A stretch of DNA of 64,000 nucleotides from Syntrophotalea carbinolica DSM 2380. GTDB taxonomy: Bacteria > Desulfobacterota > Desulfuromonadia > Desulfuromonadales > Syntrophotaleaceae. A program made the translations under genes and the position numbers. Below, piece after piece: positions 18,503 to 27,827 of this stretch (positions within the stretch are counted from its first letter, which is position 1; each line of letters opens with the position of its first letter). The notes under the pieces are model-generated. The model saw only the letters and a program-made list of their open reading frames with translations. It did not search any database and was not told the origin of the DNA. Location of the stretch: the NCBI RefSeq assembly GCF_000012885.1, contig NC_007498.2, forward strand, positions 3,318,001 through 3,382,000. Reading direction: 5' to 3'.

Positions 18503-18518
18503 AGCAAGCCATATGCCA
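18503..18518 (-). promoter_or_regulatory. sigma-54 (-24/-12) promoter of the acyl kinase operon
   Basis: On the minus strand: TGGCAT-ATGGC-TTGCT, one mismatch to TGGCAC-N5-TTGCW with correct spacing. It lies 89 bp upstream of the kinase start and would also serve the small HTH gene and the aldehyde dehydrogenase. Confidence 0.85.
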
Positions 18519-18999
18519 TCCGTATACGCTCTACATAACTAACTGTATTTTCAATTAATTATATCGTTTACGGGATCTTTTTCTCTGCTTCGGGGGGTGC
18601 AATGAGGTGAGGACACCAGGGAGGGGACAATTCAAACCGGAAGTTAGTGGGAGTGAGGCTGCAGGGTTGGATAAAGAAGCGTTGCGAAAGCAACAAACCT
18701 TGCAGGGGCGGGAGGCAATAAGATGAAACGGTCTGACTCGGTTGCCCCATTTGCAAAGCTGTTGCAAACACCGGTGCGACCAGATCAGGGCTAACTATCT
18801 CCGGGGTTTGAGATTTTACCCAACAGCAATGTCTTCGCCCGTTTCGAAAGGGAACGAGGCTCAACGTTTTATGCAACCAGACATCGAATGAGGTAGAGTT
18901 ACAAGGAAAACACCAGCATTACCAATTAATCTCTGCAATTATTACTTTCCCAAGCCCTTCGCACCAGACATGCCTACCCGGAGGGCGAGGCACTTTTTG

Positions 19000-19033
19000 C
19001 TTACTTTTTGTTGCCGCCTGGACAAAAAGTAAG
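19000..19033. repeat. REP-like hairpin
   Basis: Perfect 12-bp inverted repeat CTTACTTTTTGT / ACAAAAAGTAAG around TGCCGCCTGG, followed by GC-rich mini-hairpins (GCGTC/GACGC). This resembles dispersed intergenic palindromic elements; only one copy was noticed here. Confidence 0.5.
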
Positions 19034-19371
19034 GCGTCTGGCGGGACGCGACCCGCCGGTGTTGATTTTTAAGCTATACCAAACCCTCTTTACCAACTCC
19101 GGATGCAACAGACGTTGCTTTTCCCCACTTCAAAAACCAGAGCTTTCATCCCGCCATACAAACCTCCGAGTTTCAGAGAGTTACGTGCAACAAGGCGTAT
19201 ATGGACCTCACTGGTTCTCATAGAACGGCAGCCGCCACAGAATGGGGCTTTTGACCTGGTGCGCCCAGATTCGGGCACAACAGAAGTGTTGCAGCCCTTT
19301 CCTCGGTCAATACCGCACCGCAATATATACAAGGCACTGGAATCATGAGACTTTTCCCCCTCCCCAAAGGC

Positions 19372-19387
19372 TGGCACAGACCCTGCT
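19372..19387 (+). promoter_or_regulatory. sigma-54 (-24/-12) promoter of the aldehyde oxidoreductase
   Basis: TGGCAC-AGACC-CTGCT, one mismatch to TGGCAC-N5-TTGCW with the invariant GG and GC correctly spaced. It lies 88 bp upstream of the start codon. Confidence 0.85.
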
Positions 19388-19474
19388 CAAATGGCATTCC
19401 GCAGCCGGGACAGACGACTGGCCGAAACGGCCATCACTCCCGGGAATCTCACAGCACAAAGGGGGAAGAGGAAT

Positions 19475-21205
19475 ATGGACAAAATTATTCGGGTGAATAT
19501 GACGGACCTGAAAGTCGTCACCGAGACCGTTCCGGCCGAGTGGGTAACTTTGGGTGGTCGCGCTCTGACCAGTACGGTAGTTGCCGCCGAAATCCCGCCA
19601 ACCTGCCATCCGCTGGGACCCAACAACAAACTGGTGTTTGCGCCCGGTATGCTTTCCGGCACGCCGGCAGCCAACTCGGGCCGCATGTCCCTGGGGAGCA
19701 AAAGCCCCCTTACCGGAGGCATCAAGGAATCGAATTCGGGCGGCACCACCGCCCAACAATTTGCCCGGATGGGCATCAAGGCGCTGATCATCGAAGGTCA
19801 TCCCCAGGAAGACAAATGGTATCACCTGCACATCACCATGGAGGGAGTAACCATCGAAGAAGAGACGGAAACGGTGGGATGGCAGAATTTTGCCGTCATC
19901 GAAGCCATGGAAAAGCGTTACGGCGACAAGATTGGGGTGATGTCCATCGGCGTACCGGGCGAAAAACGGATGCGCGCCGCCAACATTTCGGTCAAGGATC
20001 CGGATCATAAGATCCGCAGTCATGGTCGCGGAGGCATGGGCGCGGTCATGGGCGCCAAACGCATCAAATGCATCACCGTTGACAGCCAGGGAGCAGGGAA
20101 AGTACCTATCGTCGATAGCGATAAATTCAAAAAGGGAGCGCGTGCTTTTGCCAAAGCGATACTCGATCATCCGATAACAGGCCAGGGGCTGCCGACTTAC
20201 GGCACCAACATTCTGGTCAACGTCCTTAACGAAGCCGGCGGCCTACCGACCAAGAATTTTCGCTACGGGCAATACGACAGACACGACAACATCTCCGGCG
20301 AAACCATGCACGACATCATCGTCTCCCGTAACGGTCATCCCAAGCATGGCTGCCACGCGGGCTGCATCATCCAGTGTTCGCAAGTGTACAACGATGCGGA
20401 GGGCAACTATCTGACCTCGGGGTTTGAGTACGAAACCATCTGGGGACTGGGCGCCCACTGCCTGATCGACGACATGGACCAGATCGCCGAATGCGACAGC
20501 ATCATGGATGACATCGGCATCGATTCCATCGAAGGTGTCGTAACTATGGGCGTGGTCATGGAGGCGGGCGTCATTCCCTGGGGTGATGGAAAAGGAGCCA
20601 TCCGCCTGCTAAGGGAGGAAGTCGGTCGGGGCACCGCCCTGGGGCACATCATCGGTAACGGGGCAGGGTCGGTAGGCGACGCTTACGGCCTGACGCGGGT
20701 AGCAGTAGTCAAGAATCAGAGTATCCCGGCTTACGACCCTCGCGCGGTCAAGGGAATCGGCATCACCTACGCAACCTCCCCAATGGGAGCCGACCATACC
20801 GCCGGTTACGCCGTGGCCACCAATGTTCTGAAATGCGGCGGCTTCGTCGATCCCCTGAGCAAAGAAGGCCAGGTGGAGTTATCCCGCAACCTGCAGATCG
20901 CCACAACGGCAGTGGACAGCACCGGCATGTGCATCTTCGTAGCCTTTCCTGGGCTTGATCTTCCCGAGGTTTTTCCCGCCCTGACCGACATGATCGGAGC
21001 TCGTTTCGGAGTCGACATCGATCCTGGAAGTTTTATCGAAATGGGCAAAGAGATTTTGAAACTGGAACATGCCTTCAATCTGGCTGCCGGCTTCAGCAAT
21101 GCGGCTGACCGCCTACCCGAGTTTTTCGAGTATGATCCCCTGCCGCCCCACAACGTGGTGTGGGATTTCACTCCCGAAGAGATCGACGCCTTCTGGAATT
21201 TTTGA
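19475..21205 (+). CDS. tungsten-type aldehyde:ferredoxin oxidoreductase family protein
   Basis: A 576-residue AOR-family enzyme. The N-terminal pterin-binding domain includes WVTLGGRALTSTVVAAE, KSPLTGGIKESNSGG and the RGGMGAVMGAKRIK motif. The cluster ligands are Cys 293, 297 and 301 (CHAGCIIQC) with a distal Cys in STGMCIFVAF. The spacing is CX3CX3C, not the CX2CX3C of classical AOR; E. coli YdhV-like members share it. It would oxidise an aldehyde to acid with ferredoxin as acceptor. Start ATG 19475 has GGGGGAAGAGGA upstream. It has its own sigma-54 promoter, opposite the acyl kinase operon. The substrate (probably acetaldehyde) is inferred. Confidence 0.88.
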   Translation: MDKIIRVNMTDLKVVTETVPAEWVTLGGRALTSTVVAAEIPPTCHPLGPNNKLVFAPGMLSGTPAANSGRMSLGSKSPLTGGIKESNSGGTTAQQFARMGIKALIIEGHPQEDKWYHLHITMEGVTIEEETETVGWQNFAVIEAMEKRYGDKIGVMSIGVPGEKRMRAANISVKDPDHKIRSHGRGGMGAVMGAKRIKCITVDSQGAGKVPIVDSDKFKKGARAFAKAILDHPITGQGLPTYGTNILVNVLNEAGGLPTKNFRYGQYDRHDNISGETMHDIIVSRNGHPKHGCHAGCIIQCSQVYNDAEGNYLTSGFEYETIWGLGAHCLIDDMDQIAECDSIMDDIGIDSIEGVVTMGVVMEAGVIPWGDGKGAIRLLREEVGRGTALGHIIGNGAGSVGDAYGLTRVAVVKNQSIPAYDPRAVKGIGITYATSPMGADHTAGYAVATNVLKCGGFVDPLSKEGQVELSRNLQIATTAVDSTGMCIFVAFPGLDLPEVFPALTDMIGARFGVDIDPGSFIEMGKEILKLEHAFNLAAGFSNAADRLPEFFEYDPLPPHNVVWDFTPEEIDAFWNF

Positions 21206-21276
21206 TCCAGAGAGGAAATCGGACAACAAACTTTGAATGGTAGAAAACGGGGTTGATTTCTGCGAGAGCCCCTGTC

Positions 21277-21316
21277 GCCGGGTGGGGATACCTCCTAGTC
21301 CCCACCCGGCATTTTT
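21277..21316 (+). terminator. terminator of the aldehyde oxidoreductase gene
   Basis: Perfect 12-bp stem GCCGGGTGGGGA / TCCCCACCCGGC with a 10-nt loop, then ATTTTT. Confidence 0.92.
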
Positions 21317-21350
21317 ATAACTACTCTGCGACGCGGATGACAAAACCGTT

Positions 21351-24104
21351 TCAGAGAACCGGCAGGACAACGGTAACCGTGGTCCCCGCTCCGGCTTCGG
21401 AAGCGAAATCGATGCTACCTTTGTGATCGTTGATGATGGCATAGCAGATCGACAGGCCGAGGCCAGTACCGCCGGTCTTATGCTTGGTGGTGAAAAACGG
21501 ATCGAGAATGCGGCCGCGAATTTCCTCGGGTATACCGGTGCCCTGATCGCGAATTTTGATGACCACGCTACGAGGCGATTCCTGGAGGGAAGTAGTGAGA
21601 GAAACGCCCGCCTGCCGATGCGGCAGCGCCTGCAGGGCGTTGATGAGCAGGTTGATGATGACCTGTTCGATCTTCTGGGAGTGTCCCATGATCGGCGGCA
21701 GCCCTGCGGAGAGGGTGCAGTTGAAAAGATCGGTGCTCTTCTTGATTTTATTGGCCAGAATCACCAATGCGGCATTGATCACCCGGTTGATATCGACGGG
21801 CCTCCGGGTCGACTCATCATCCTGCCGGGAAAAATCCTTCAAGCTGGTGACGATATTCTTGATGCGCCGGGAGCCCTCGATAAGACTCTGCAACAACTGC
21901 GGAATATCCTTGAGAGCTTCCTGCACGGGCAAGCCGCCGATGGTCAGATCGGGGTCGCTATCGGCATGTTCCTGCAATGTATGCTGGATATCGGGCCAGG
22001 CTTCCTCCAGAAACTGGGCGTTGGCGAGCAGATAGTTGTTCGGATTGTTGATTTCGTGAGCGATCCCCGAAGCGAGGGTGCCGATGGCGGTCATCTTGTT
22101 GGCCTGAATCAGCTTGGCCTGCATTTCGCTGCGCTCCTTGCGAATGCGAAGCTTTTCGGTGATATCACGGAAAGTTCCGTAAAAATACACCTGTCCCCTG
22201 GAACGCAGTAACCTACCGCGGAACGAAGCCATGACCTCCTTGCCACTGCTGGCGATGGTATTCAGGGGCGATACGTGCCGCCAGGGTGCGTCGTCCGCGA
22301 GACCGGCCTGTTCCTTCACGAGTTTCCGGGCAAAGGATGTCAGTACCACCGGTTTCATGATCAGATTAAGCCCTCCGGCACGCAACGCCTTTTTGCTGTA
22401 ACCGTAGAGGCGCACCGCTACGGCATTGGCATCGAGGATGGCCAGCGTATCGGGATCGAACAGAAACGCCGGGTCTTCATTCTGCTCGAATATCTGCCGG
22501 AATAACTCCTCGCTTTCCCGCAGGGCGACTTCCGTACGTTTGCGCTCGGTAATATCCTCCAGAATGCCGACGGTGCCGATAATCCTGCCCTTCTGATCGT
22601 AAAGCGGGGCGGTGGAAAAGCTGATATCGAGCAGGGTCCCGTCCTTGCACCGGCGCTTGGTTTCCTGGCCGTGAAACTTCTCCCCCCGGTTCATGCGCGC
22701 CAGGTTCTGCCTGAACTCCAGATCGAGATAGTCGGGAGCCAGCCGATAGTATTTCCCCTTTACCTCCTCCTCGGTCCAGCCGAACATTTGGCGCGCAGCC
22801 GGGTTCCAGAGCTGGATACATCCCTCCCGGTTAAGGACGAAAATCGCCAGCGGGGAAGCCTGGATGGTAGCCTGCAGGGTCTGATTGACTTCCCGCAGGG
22901 CGATCTCGGCCCGACGGCGCTCGGTGATGTCGCGGCTGGCGAAGATTGAACCGGTGACACGCAAACCTTCCATGGTGCATTTGGCCACGGTTTCCAACCA
23001 TATGTAATGGCCATCGACATGGCGATAGCGAAACTCTTCATGCACCCTTTTCTTTTCGGGGAGGGTGACCTGAAAAGCCTTGCGCATGCGCTCCATATCG
23101 TCGGGATGCATCCAGTCCCAAAGGCAGGTACCGATAAGCGCTTCATAATCGAAGCCCAGGATACCTCGATGCGAAGGGCTGAGATAGGTGAAAAGACCGT
23201 CCAGGTCGGCAGCACTGACCAGAGCGGGCATATGGTCTGTGATGCGCCGCAACTGCTCTTCGTTGTTGCGCAGGGCTTTTTCCGCCCGGACCCGTTCCGT
23301 GACATCGCGACTGGCAAACACCGCCCCGTTAACCCGGTTCAGTTCATCGGTGGTGCATTTGGCGATGGTCTCCAACCACAGGTAGTGCCCGTCGGCATGG
23401 CGATAGCGAAATTCCGCCCGAACGATTTTCAGCGCCGGCAAGGTATCCCGAAAGGTTATCCGCATGCGTTCCAGATCGTCCGGATGCATGAGATCGTAAA
23501 GCCAGGTACCGACCAACTCTTCCGGCGCAAAGCCCAAAACCATCCCGTGAGAAGGGGAGAGATAACGAAAAAAGCCATGCTGATCGGCTTCGCTGACCAG
23601 GTCAAGCATGTTGTCGGTAATACGATGCAGCAGGTCTTTGCGCTCCCGCAGGGCGGTTTCGGCGCGTCTACGCTCGGTGATGTCCTTGATGATGCCGAAG
23701 ATACCCGTCGGCCCGCCCTCAATGGTTATTAGCGCAATCTGGATGATGACCTCCCGCCGCCTGCCATTCCGGCTGACAATACTGGTTTCGTAGCGATGGG
23801 AAGGGAGACCTGCGTTCAAAAGACAGATATCGTTATGCCGGTTGACATGCGCGATAGAAGGCAAAAACAGATCGTAGTCGGTTTTATCGACGATTTCCGC
23901 CCGTTCTTTGCCGAGCAACTGCTCAAAGGCGGCATTGCAGCGCTGATAGCTACCGTCCAGGTTCTTAAAAAAAATCGGATCCGGCAGCAGACGGATCATA
24001 TTGTCGAATAGTCCGGGGTCGGTGGGCAAAGCCTCGCCGGCGGAGACATTTCCCGGCCGGAGAATGCTTTTTATGGTGTCTTGTGGATCTTCGAATCGGG
24101 CCAT
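21351..24104 (-). CDS. soluble five-PAS sensor histidine kinase
   Basis: A 917-residue cytoplasmic kinase without membrane segments. Five PAS domains lie at about 40-145, 155-280, 285-405, 410-530 and 535-655, most with a PAC tail. HisKA follows, with the phospho-acceptor His at about 682 ([15 protein letters not shown]), then a HATPase domain with [15 protein letters not shown] and [11 protein letters not shown] 2 and PAS 3 are close copies (LSPSH, LGF, HPDD, ERMR, EFRYRH.DGHY.WLET all shared). Start ATG 24104 has GGAG upstream; a TTG 30 bp earlier is less likely. It is convergent to the aldehyde oxidoreductase and is a candidate partner for the NtrC-type regulator. Confidence 0.92.
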   Translation of the reverse strand: MARFEDPQDTIKSILRPGNVSAGEALPTDPGLFDNMIRLLPDPIFFKNLDGSYQRCNAAFEQLLGKERAEIVDKTDYDLFLPSIAHVNRHNDICLLNAGLPSHRYETSIVSRNGRRREVIIQIALITIEGGPTGIFGIIKDITERRRAETALRERKDLLHRITDNMLDLVSEADQHGFFRYLSPSHGMVLGFAPEELVGTWLYDLMHPDDLERMRITFRDTLPALKIVRAEFRYRHADGHYLWLETIAKCTTDELNRVNGAVFASRDVTERVRAEKALRNNEEQLRRITDHMPALVSAADLDGLFTYLSPSHRGILGFDYEALIGTCLWDWMHPDDMERMRKAFQVTLPEKKRVHEEFRYRHVDGHYIWLETVAKCTMEGLRVTGSIFASRDITERRRAEIALREVNQTLQATIQASPLAIFVLNREGCIQLWNPAARQMFGWTEEEVKGKYYRLAPDYLDLEFRQNLARMNRGEKFHGQETKRRCKDGTLLDISFSTAPLYDQKGRIIGTVGILEDITERKRTEVALRESEELFRQIFEQNEDPAFLFDPDTLAILDANAVAVRLYGYSKKALRAGGLNLIMKPVVLTSFARKLVKEQAGLADDAPWRHVSPLNTIASSGKEVMASFRGRLLRSRGQVYFYGTFRDITEKLRIRKERSEMQAKLIQANKMTAIGTLASGIAHEINNPNNYLLANAQFLEEAWPDIQHTLQEHADSDPDLTIGGLPVQEALKDIPQLLQSLIEGSRRIKNIVTSLKDFSRQDDESTRRPVDINRVINAALVILANKIKKSTDLFNCTLSAGLPPIMGHSQKIEQVIINLLINALQALPHRQAGVSLTTSLQESPRSVVIKIRDQGTGIPEEIRGRILDPFFTTKHKTGGTGLGLSICYAIINDHKGSIDFASEAGAGTTVTVVLPVL

Positions 24105-24411
24105 GCTCAACTCCACACTTCGAAAGGAGGGCAAAAAGGTGCTGTTTGACTAAAGGTGCCGGCCCGGTACGATATACCACCCGGTCTGCTGGGATTGGAG
24201 GCGTATTTCAGGCCAAATCGCGCCGAGGGAGTATGCCATGATAGTGTAAACCCGATAAGCAACTAAAGAAAAAAATCGGGATTATCCTTTGAAGTGCATG
24301 GTTTGTGTGCAAAAGATGCTTGCCCGGACGCAATTGGATGTTTATCTTTATTAAGATCTGCACTTTTCGACAATTCCGTCGTTTTCCTCCTCACGTTTTG
24401 GAACTATAACT
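24105..24411. other. intergenic region between divergent kinase and thioesterase
   Basis: No gene. AT-rich towards the right, so it presumably holds both promoters. A loose inverted repeat (CCCGAT...ATCGGG, 18-nt loop) near 24251-24280 is the only structure seen. Confidence 0.45.
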
Positions 24412-24948
24412 ATGAATCTCTACTTTCGCCTGCTGTGGATGATCCTGCGCCTGTGGCTGAAACCACGCAGGGCGGATCTGATGGAATCCTTCCGCCGCCC
24501 GTTCCGGGTATTGCCCACCGATTGCGACTTTAACCTGCATCTGACCAACGGACGTTATTTCAGCCTGCTCGATATCGCACGCGTAGAGCATCTGGCGCGC
24601 ATGAAACTCATCGGGCCCTTGCTGAAGCGGCGCTGGCTGCCGGTCCTCAATGCCACGGAAATGACCTTTATCCGTCCCATCGCGCCACTGCACAAATTCG
24701 ATATCGTCACCCGCATCGTTACCTGGGACGACAAATACCTGTACATGGAGCAGCGTTTCGAGTCCCCCGGCATCCTGCACGCCGTATCCCTGGCGCGCGC
24801 CGCCTTTGTCTGCAAGCGTGAACTGGTGCCGCCGGCCCTGATTGCGGAGTTGGCCGGTTATACAGGGGAAGCCCCGCCCCGGCCCGATATCGTGGAAGGC
24901 TGGCATGCGTTGCTCAAGGACAAAAAGGAACACTTTACGCCAAAGTAA
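24412..24948 (+). CDS. hotdog-fold acyl-CoA thioesterase-like protein
   Basis: A 178-residue 4HBT-superfamily protein of the THEM6/YbgC-like kind. An N-terminal hydrophobic/basic helix (MNLYFRLLWMILRLWLKPRR) is followed by LPTDCDFNLHLTNGRYFSLLDIARVEHL, the hotdog helix with the expected Asp and His. Later strands include FDIVTRIVTWDDKYLYMEQRF. It probably hydrolyses acyl-CoA thioesters at the membrane; the substrate is unknown. The ATG at 24412 has only a weak GGAAC upstream. Confidence 0.75.
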   Translation: MNLYFRLLWMILRLWLKPRRADLMESFRRPFRVLPTDCDFNLHLTNGRYFSLLDIARVEHLARMKLIGPLLKRRWLPVLNATEMTFIRPIAPLHKFDIVTRIVTWDDKYLYMEQRFESPGILHAVSLARAAFVCKRELVPPALIAELAGYTGEAPPRPDIVEGWHALLKDKKEHFTPK

Positions 24949-24995
24949 CTCGGAAAAAAGAACGCATCGTACCCTTTCTCTAGGAGGTAATGTTC

Positions 24996-25523
24996 ATGAA
25001 ACAGAATGATCAGGGCAGTTGGAACCCCTACCTTGCGGGATCGCTGACGGGGATCGTCAGTGTTCTTTCCGTGTGGGTGGCCGGCAAGTATTTCGGAGCC
25101 TCGACCTCGTTCGTGCGAACCGCCGGAATGATTGAAAAACTGTTTGCTCCTGAGCGGGTAGAGAAAATGGATTACTTTATCCAAAAGGCACCTGTCATCG
25201 AATGGCAGTGGATGTTCGTTGTCGGGATTTTTGTCGGTGCCCTGATTGCGGCCTTTACTTCCGGCTCTTTCCGGTTACAGGCCGTACCGGATATGTGGGC
25301 CGCACATTTCGGAGCCCAAACCACCGGCAAACGGGCCGTTGTGGCGTTTATCGGCGGCATTATTCTCATGTTCGGCGCCCGACTGGCCGGCGGTTGTCCC
25401 AGCGGACACGGCTTAAGCGGCACCATGCAGCTGTCCGTCAGCGGTTATATTGCGCTGGTATGTTTCTTTGCCGGCGGGCTTTTCGTTGCGCGACAACTTT
25501 ACAAGGGAGGTGCCAACTCATGA
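24996..25523 (+). CDS. YeeE/YedE-family sulfur-transport membrane protein (first half)
   Basis: A 175-residue membrane protein with about four to five helices and the family motif GARLAGGCPSGHGLSG, whose Cys is the relay residue for thiosulfate or sulfur species in YeeE (TsuA) transporters. The start at 24996 is chosen over an ATG 6 bp earlier because AGGAGG then has 8-bp spacing. It overlaps the next gene by ATGA. The pair looks like a two-subunit version of a single YeeE protein. Confidence 0.85.
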   Translation: MKQNDQGSWNPYLAGSLTGIVSVLSVWVAGKYFGASTSFVRTAGMIEKLFAPERVEKMDYFIQKAPVIEWQWMFVVGIFVGALIAAFTSGSFRLQAVPDMWAAHFGAQTTGKRAVVAFIGGIILMFGARLAGGCPSGHGLSGTMQLSVSGYIALVCFFAGGLFVARQLYKGGANS

Positions 25524-26047
25524 AAATTCTCGTTACCGGACTGATTACCGGCATCCTGTTCGGATTTTTGCTGCAAAAGGCACGCGTTCTGCGCTACGAC
25601 AAGCAACTCGGTGCCCTGCGCCTGCAGGATATGACCATCGTCAAATTCATGCTTTCCACCATCATTGTCGGCATGATCGGGATCAACCTCCTCCACGACC
25701 TCGATATGATCTCCCTGAGCATCAAAGGCACGGTGCTCGGCGCCAATATCATCGGCGGATTGATATTCGGCATCGGGTGGGGCTTGCTCGGATATTGCCC
25801 CGGCACATCCCTCGGAGCACTGGGGGAAGGTCGCTGGGACGCTTTATGGGGCATCCTGGGGATGCTGGTCGGTGCCGGTCTCTATGCCGAAGCCTATCCC
25901 GGCTTGAAAAAAAGCGTACTGACATGGGGAAATCTGGGCAAAATCACCCTGGCCGACGTGACCGGCATCAATCACTGGATCATCATTATCGTGCTGGGTA
26001 TCGGCTCGCTGGCGTTGTTCCGCTGGTTCGAGAAAAAGGGACTGTAA
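25520..26047 (+). CDS. YeeE/YedE-family sulfur-transport membrane protein (second half)
   Basis: A 175-residue membrane protein, partner of the preceding gene with a 4-bp ATGA overlap. It has the second half-motif GYCPGTSLGALGEG with its Cys, plus about four to five helices. In YeeE the two Cys-containing pseudo-repeats form one channel, so the two products probably heterodimerise. The cargo (thiosulfate, sulfide or selenium species) is inferred from the family only. Confidence 0.85.
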   Translation: MKILVTGLITGILFGFLLQKARVLRYDKQLGALRLQDMTIVKFMLSTIIVGMIGINLLHDLDMISLSIKGTVLGANIIGGLIFGIGWGLLGYCPGTSLGALGEGRWDALWGILGMLVGAGLYAEAYPGLKKSVLTWGNLGKITLADVTGINHWIIIIVLGIGSLALFRWFEKKGL

Positions 26048-26078
26048 CCACAATACTGTACAATCTTTTACAATGCCA

Positions 26079-26112
26079 AAAGGGGCAACCTGGAATAACA
26101 GGCTGCCCCTTT
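26079..26112. terminator. bidirectional terminator
   Basis: AAAGGGGCA-A-CCTG / CAGG-C-TGCCCCTTT with a 6-nt loop. It serves the YeeE pair (+) and the convergent decarboxylase (-). Confidence 0.9.
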
Positions 26113-26141
26113 CCGTTGGTGACTACGTTTAACCTTACCCC

Positions 26142-27785
26142 TCACTTCTCCCCTCTGACCTTGGCTCCCAAGGCATCGGTAAGACGTTTCAAGGCCGGCG
26201 AATGATCGTCGGGATCAAGATGCACGTCGATGATGCTCGGCGCATCGGTGCGTTCCATGGCAGCCTTGAGGGCCTGATCGAAGTCCTGTTCGGTGTAGAC
26301 CTCGAAACCTTGTCCGGCGCCGACCACCTCCGGCAAGCGATGATAATCCCAGGCCGGAATGTCGTTGAAGCCGCCATCGGTCATGGGGCGTTCGGTACCG
26401 TAACCGTTGTTGTTGAGCACCACGACGATGGGCGACAGGCCGAAACGGGCGGCGGTGGAGATTTCCATGCCGGTCATCTGGAAAGCGCCGTCACCGACCA
26501 GCACCAGGGGACGCAGGTCGGGACGCGCCAATTGGGCGCCGATGGCGCCGGGCACGGCAAATCCCATGGAGGTGTAATAAGCCGGAGAGAGAAAGGCGGC
26601 CGGGTGGCGTATGGTCAGATCGGCGGCAGCGAACATCGCTTCACCGGGATCGGCCAGCAGCACGATGTGGCGGTCGATAAAGATTTCCAGGTATTCGAAC
26701 AGACGGGCAATGGTGATGGGCTTAGCCTGCGCCTCAAATACCGACGATGCCGGTGATGGTTGGTCAGCGGTCAGGGCCCTTTGGGGCAAATCCTGGGCAA
26801 GCAAGCCGGACAAGAAATCGACCAGAAACACCTTGGAATACTGATGGAAGGCGATGGAACTGCCGTCGCTGGAAGATGAGACCGTCAGAGCCTGATCGAG
26901 GTCGGCGGTGAAGATCCCCAGGTTGACGTCGGTCATGAAAGCACCGAGCATCACCAGACAATCGCTCTGTTCCACAACCTGGCGGACCTGCTCCTTGCCG
27001 ACGGCCCCTTCGTAGACCCCGACAAACAGAGGATGGTCCTCGGACAGGGTCGATTTGCTCAAGGGGGTGGTGGCAAAGGGGATACCGGTGGCCTCCACCA
27101 GCTGCATGAAGGGCTTCTGCAGACCGAAGCGTTGAATCTCGATGCCGGCAACCAGGACCGGATGCCGGGCCTGCCCGAGGCGCTGCACCGTTTCGGCCAG
27201 CGCTTCGCGCAGGGCGTCAGGATCGCTCCCTGTCGCCGGGGGCAGAGGGTTGCGCGTGCAGCTGCATACCGTGCCGGTCAGGTCGCGAGGCAGTTCGATA
27301 TAGACCGGCCGCTTGTGGCGCACCGCAGCGGCCAGCACCCGATCGATCTCGCAGCAGGCGTTCTCGACATCGATCAGATCGGTGGCGGCCACGGTCAAAT
27401 GCCGGAAAATGTTGAGCTGGGTATCGAAATCGCGTACCTTGTGGTGCAACAGGGGATTCTGGTGACGCTCGTTCAGACCCGGAGCACCGCTGATCACCAC
27501 CAGCGGCGATTTCTCGGCAAAAGCCTGGGCGGTGGTGTTGGCGATCTTGAGCCCGCCGACGCAGTAAGTGACGCAGACTACGCCGAGACCGCGCAGCCGG
27601 GCATAGGCATCGGCGGCGAAACCGGCACCCTGCTCATCGCAGGTGTTGACCACCTTCAGGGGGCTGTTTTCGAGTTGCTGGTAAAACTGCAGCACGTAAT
27701 CGCCCGGCACGCCGAAGACGTGTTCCACACCGTAGTCGGCCAAGCGACGGATGAGGTATTCACTAACCGTTGTCGGTTGTTTCAT
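26142..27785 (-). CDS. thiamine-diphosphate pyruvate/indolepyruvate decarboxylase
   Basis: A 547-residue ThDP enzyme of the PDC/IPDC branch. The catalytic Glu lies in the CDEQGAGFAADAYAR segment, the paired His in LLHHKVRDFDTQ, and the ThDP/Mg motif runs from GDGAFQMTGMEI to NNNGYGTERP. The HH pair and the length separate it from acetolactate synthase. It would decarboxylate pyruvate or an aromatic/branched 2-oxo acid to the aldehyde. Start ATG 27785 has AGGAGG upstream; the TTG at 27800 overlaps that site. It lies 42 bp behind the acyltransferase gene on the same strand. Substrate uncertain; acetaldehyde formation would feed the fermentation enzymes at 9-21 kb. Confidence 0.88.
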   Translation of the reverse strand: MKQPTTVSEYLIRRLADYGVEHVFGVPGDYVLQFYQQLENSPLKVVNTCDEQGAGFAADAYARLRGLGVVCVTYCVGGLKIANTTAQAFAEKSPLVVISGAPGLNERHQNPLLHHKVRDFDTQLNIFRHLTVAATDLIDVENACCEIDRVLAAAVRHKRPVYIELPRDLTGTVCSCTRNPLPPATGSDPDALREALAETVQRLGQARHPVLVAGIEIQRFGLQKPFMQLVEATGIPFATTPLSKSTLSEDHPLFVGVYEGAVGKEQVRQVVEQSDCLVMLGAFMTDVNLGIFTADLDQALTVSSSSDGSSIAFHQYSKVFLVDFLSGLLAQDLPQRALTADQPSPASSVFEAQAKPITIARLFEYLEIFIDRHIVLLADPGEAMFAAADLTIRHPAAFLSPAYYTSMGFAVPGAIGAQLARPDLRPLVLVGDGAFQMTGMEISTAARFGLSPIVVVLNNNGYGTERPMTDGGFNDIPAWDYHRLPEVVGAGQGFEVYTEQDFDQALKAAMERTDAPSIIDVHLDPDDHSPALKRLTDALGAKVRGEK

Positions 27786-27827
27786 AAAACCTCCTCGCAA
27801 GAAGGATCGCTTATCTTTTTCCTTTCC

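Larger units (their letters stand above)
18415..19474. other. 1.06-kb gene-free region between divergent kinase and oxidoreductase
   Basis: No gene with a proper start, ribosome binding site and recognisable product. It carries the sigma-54 promoters of the kinase (left) and the oxidoreductase (right) and a REP-like hairpin at 19000-19033. Sigma-54 enhancer sites are to be expected here but none was identified. Confidence 0.6.
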
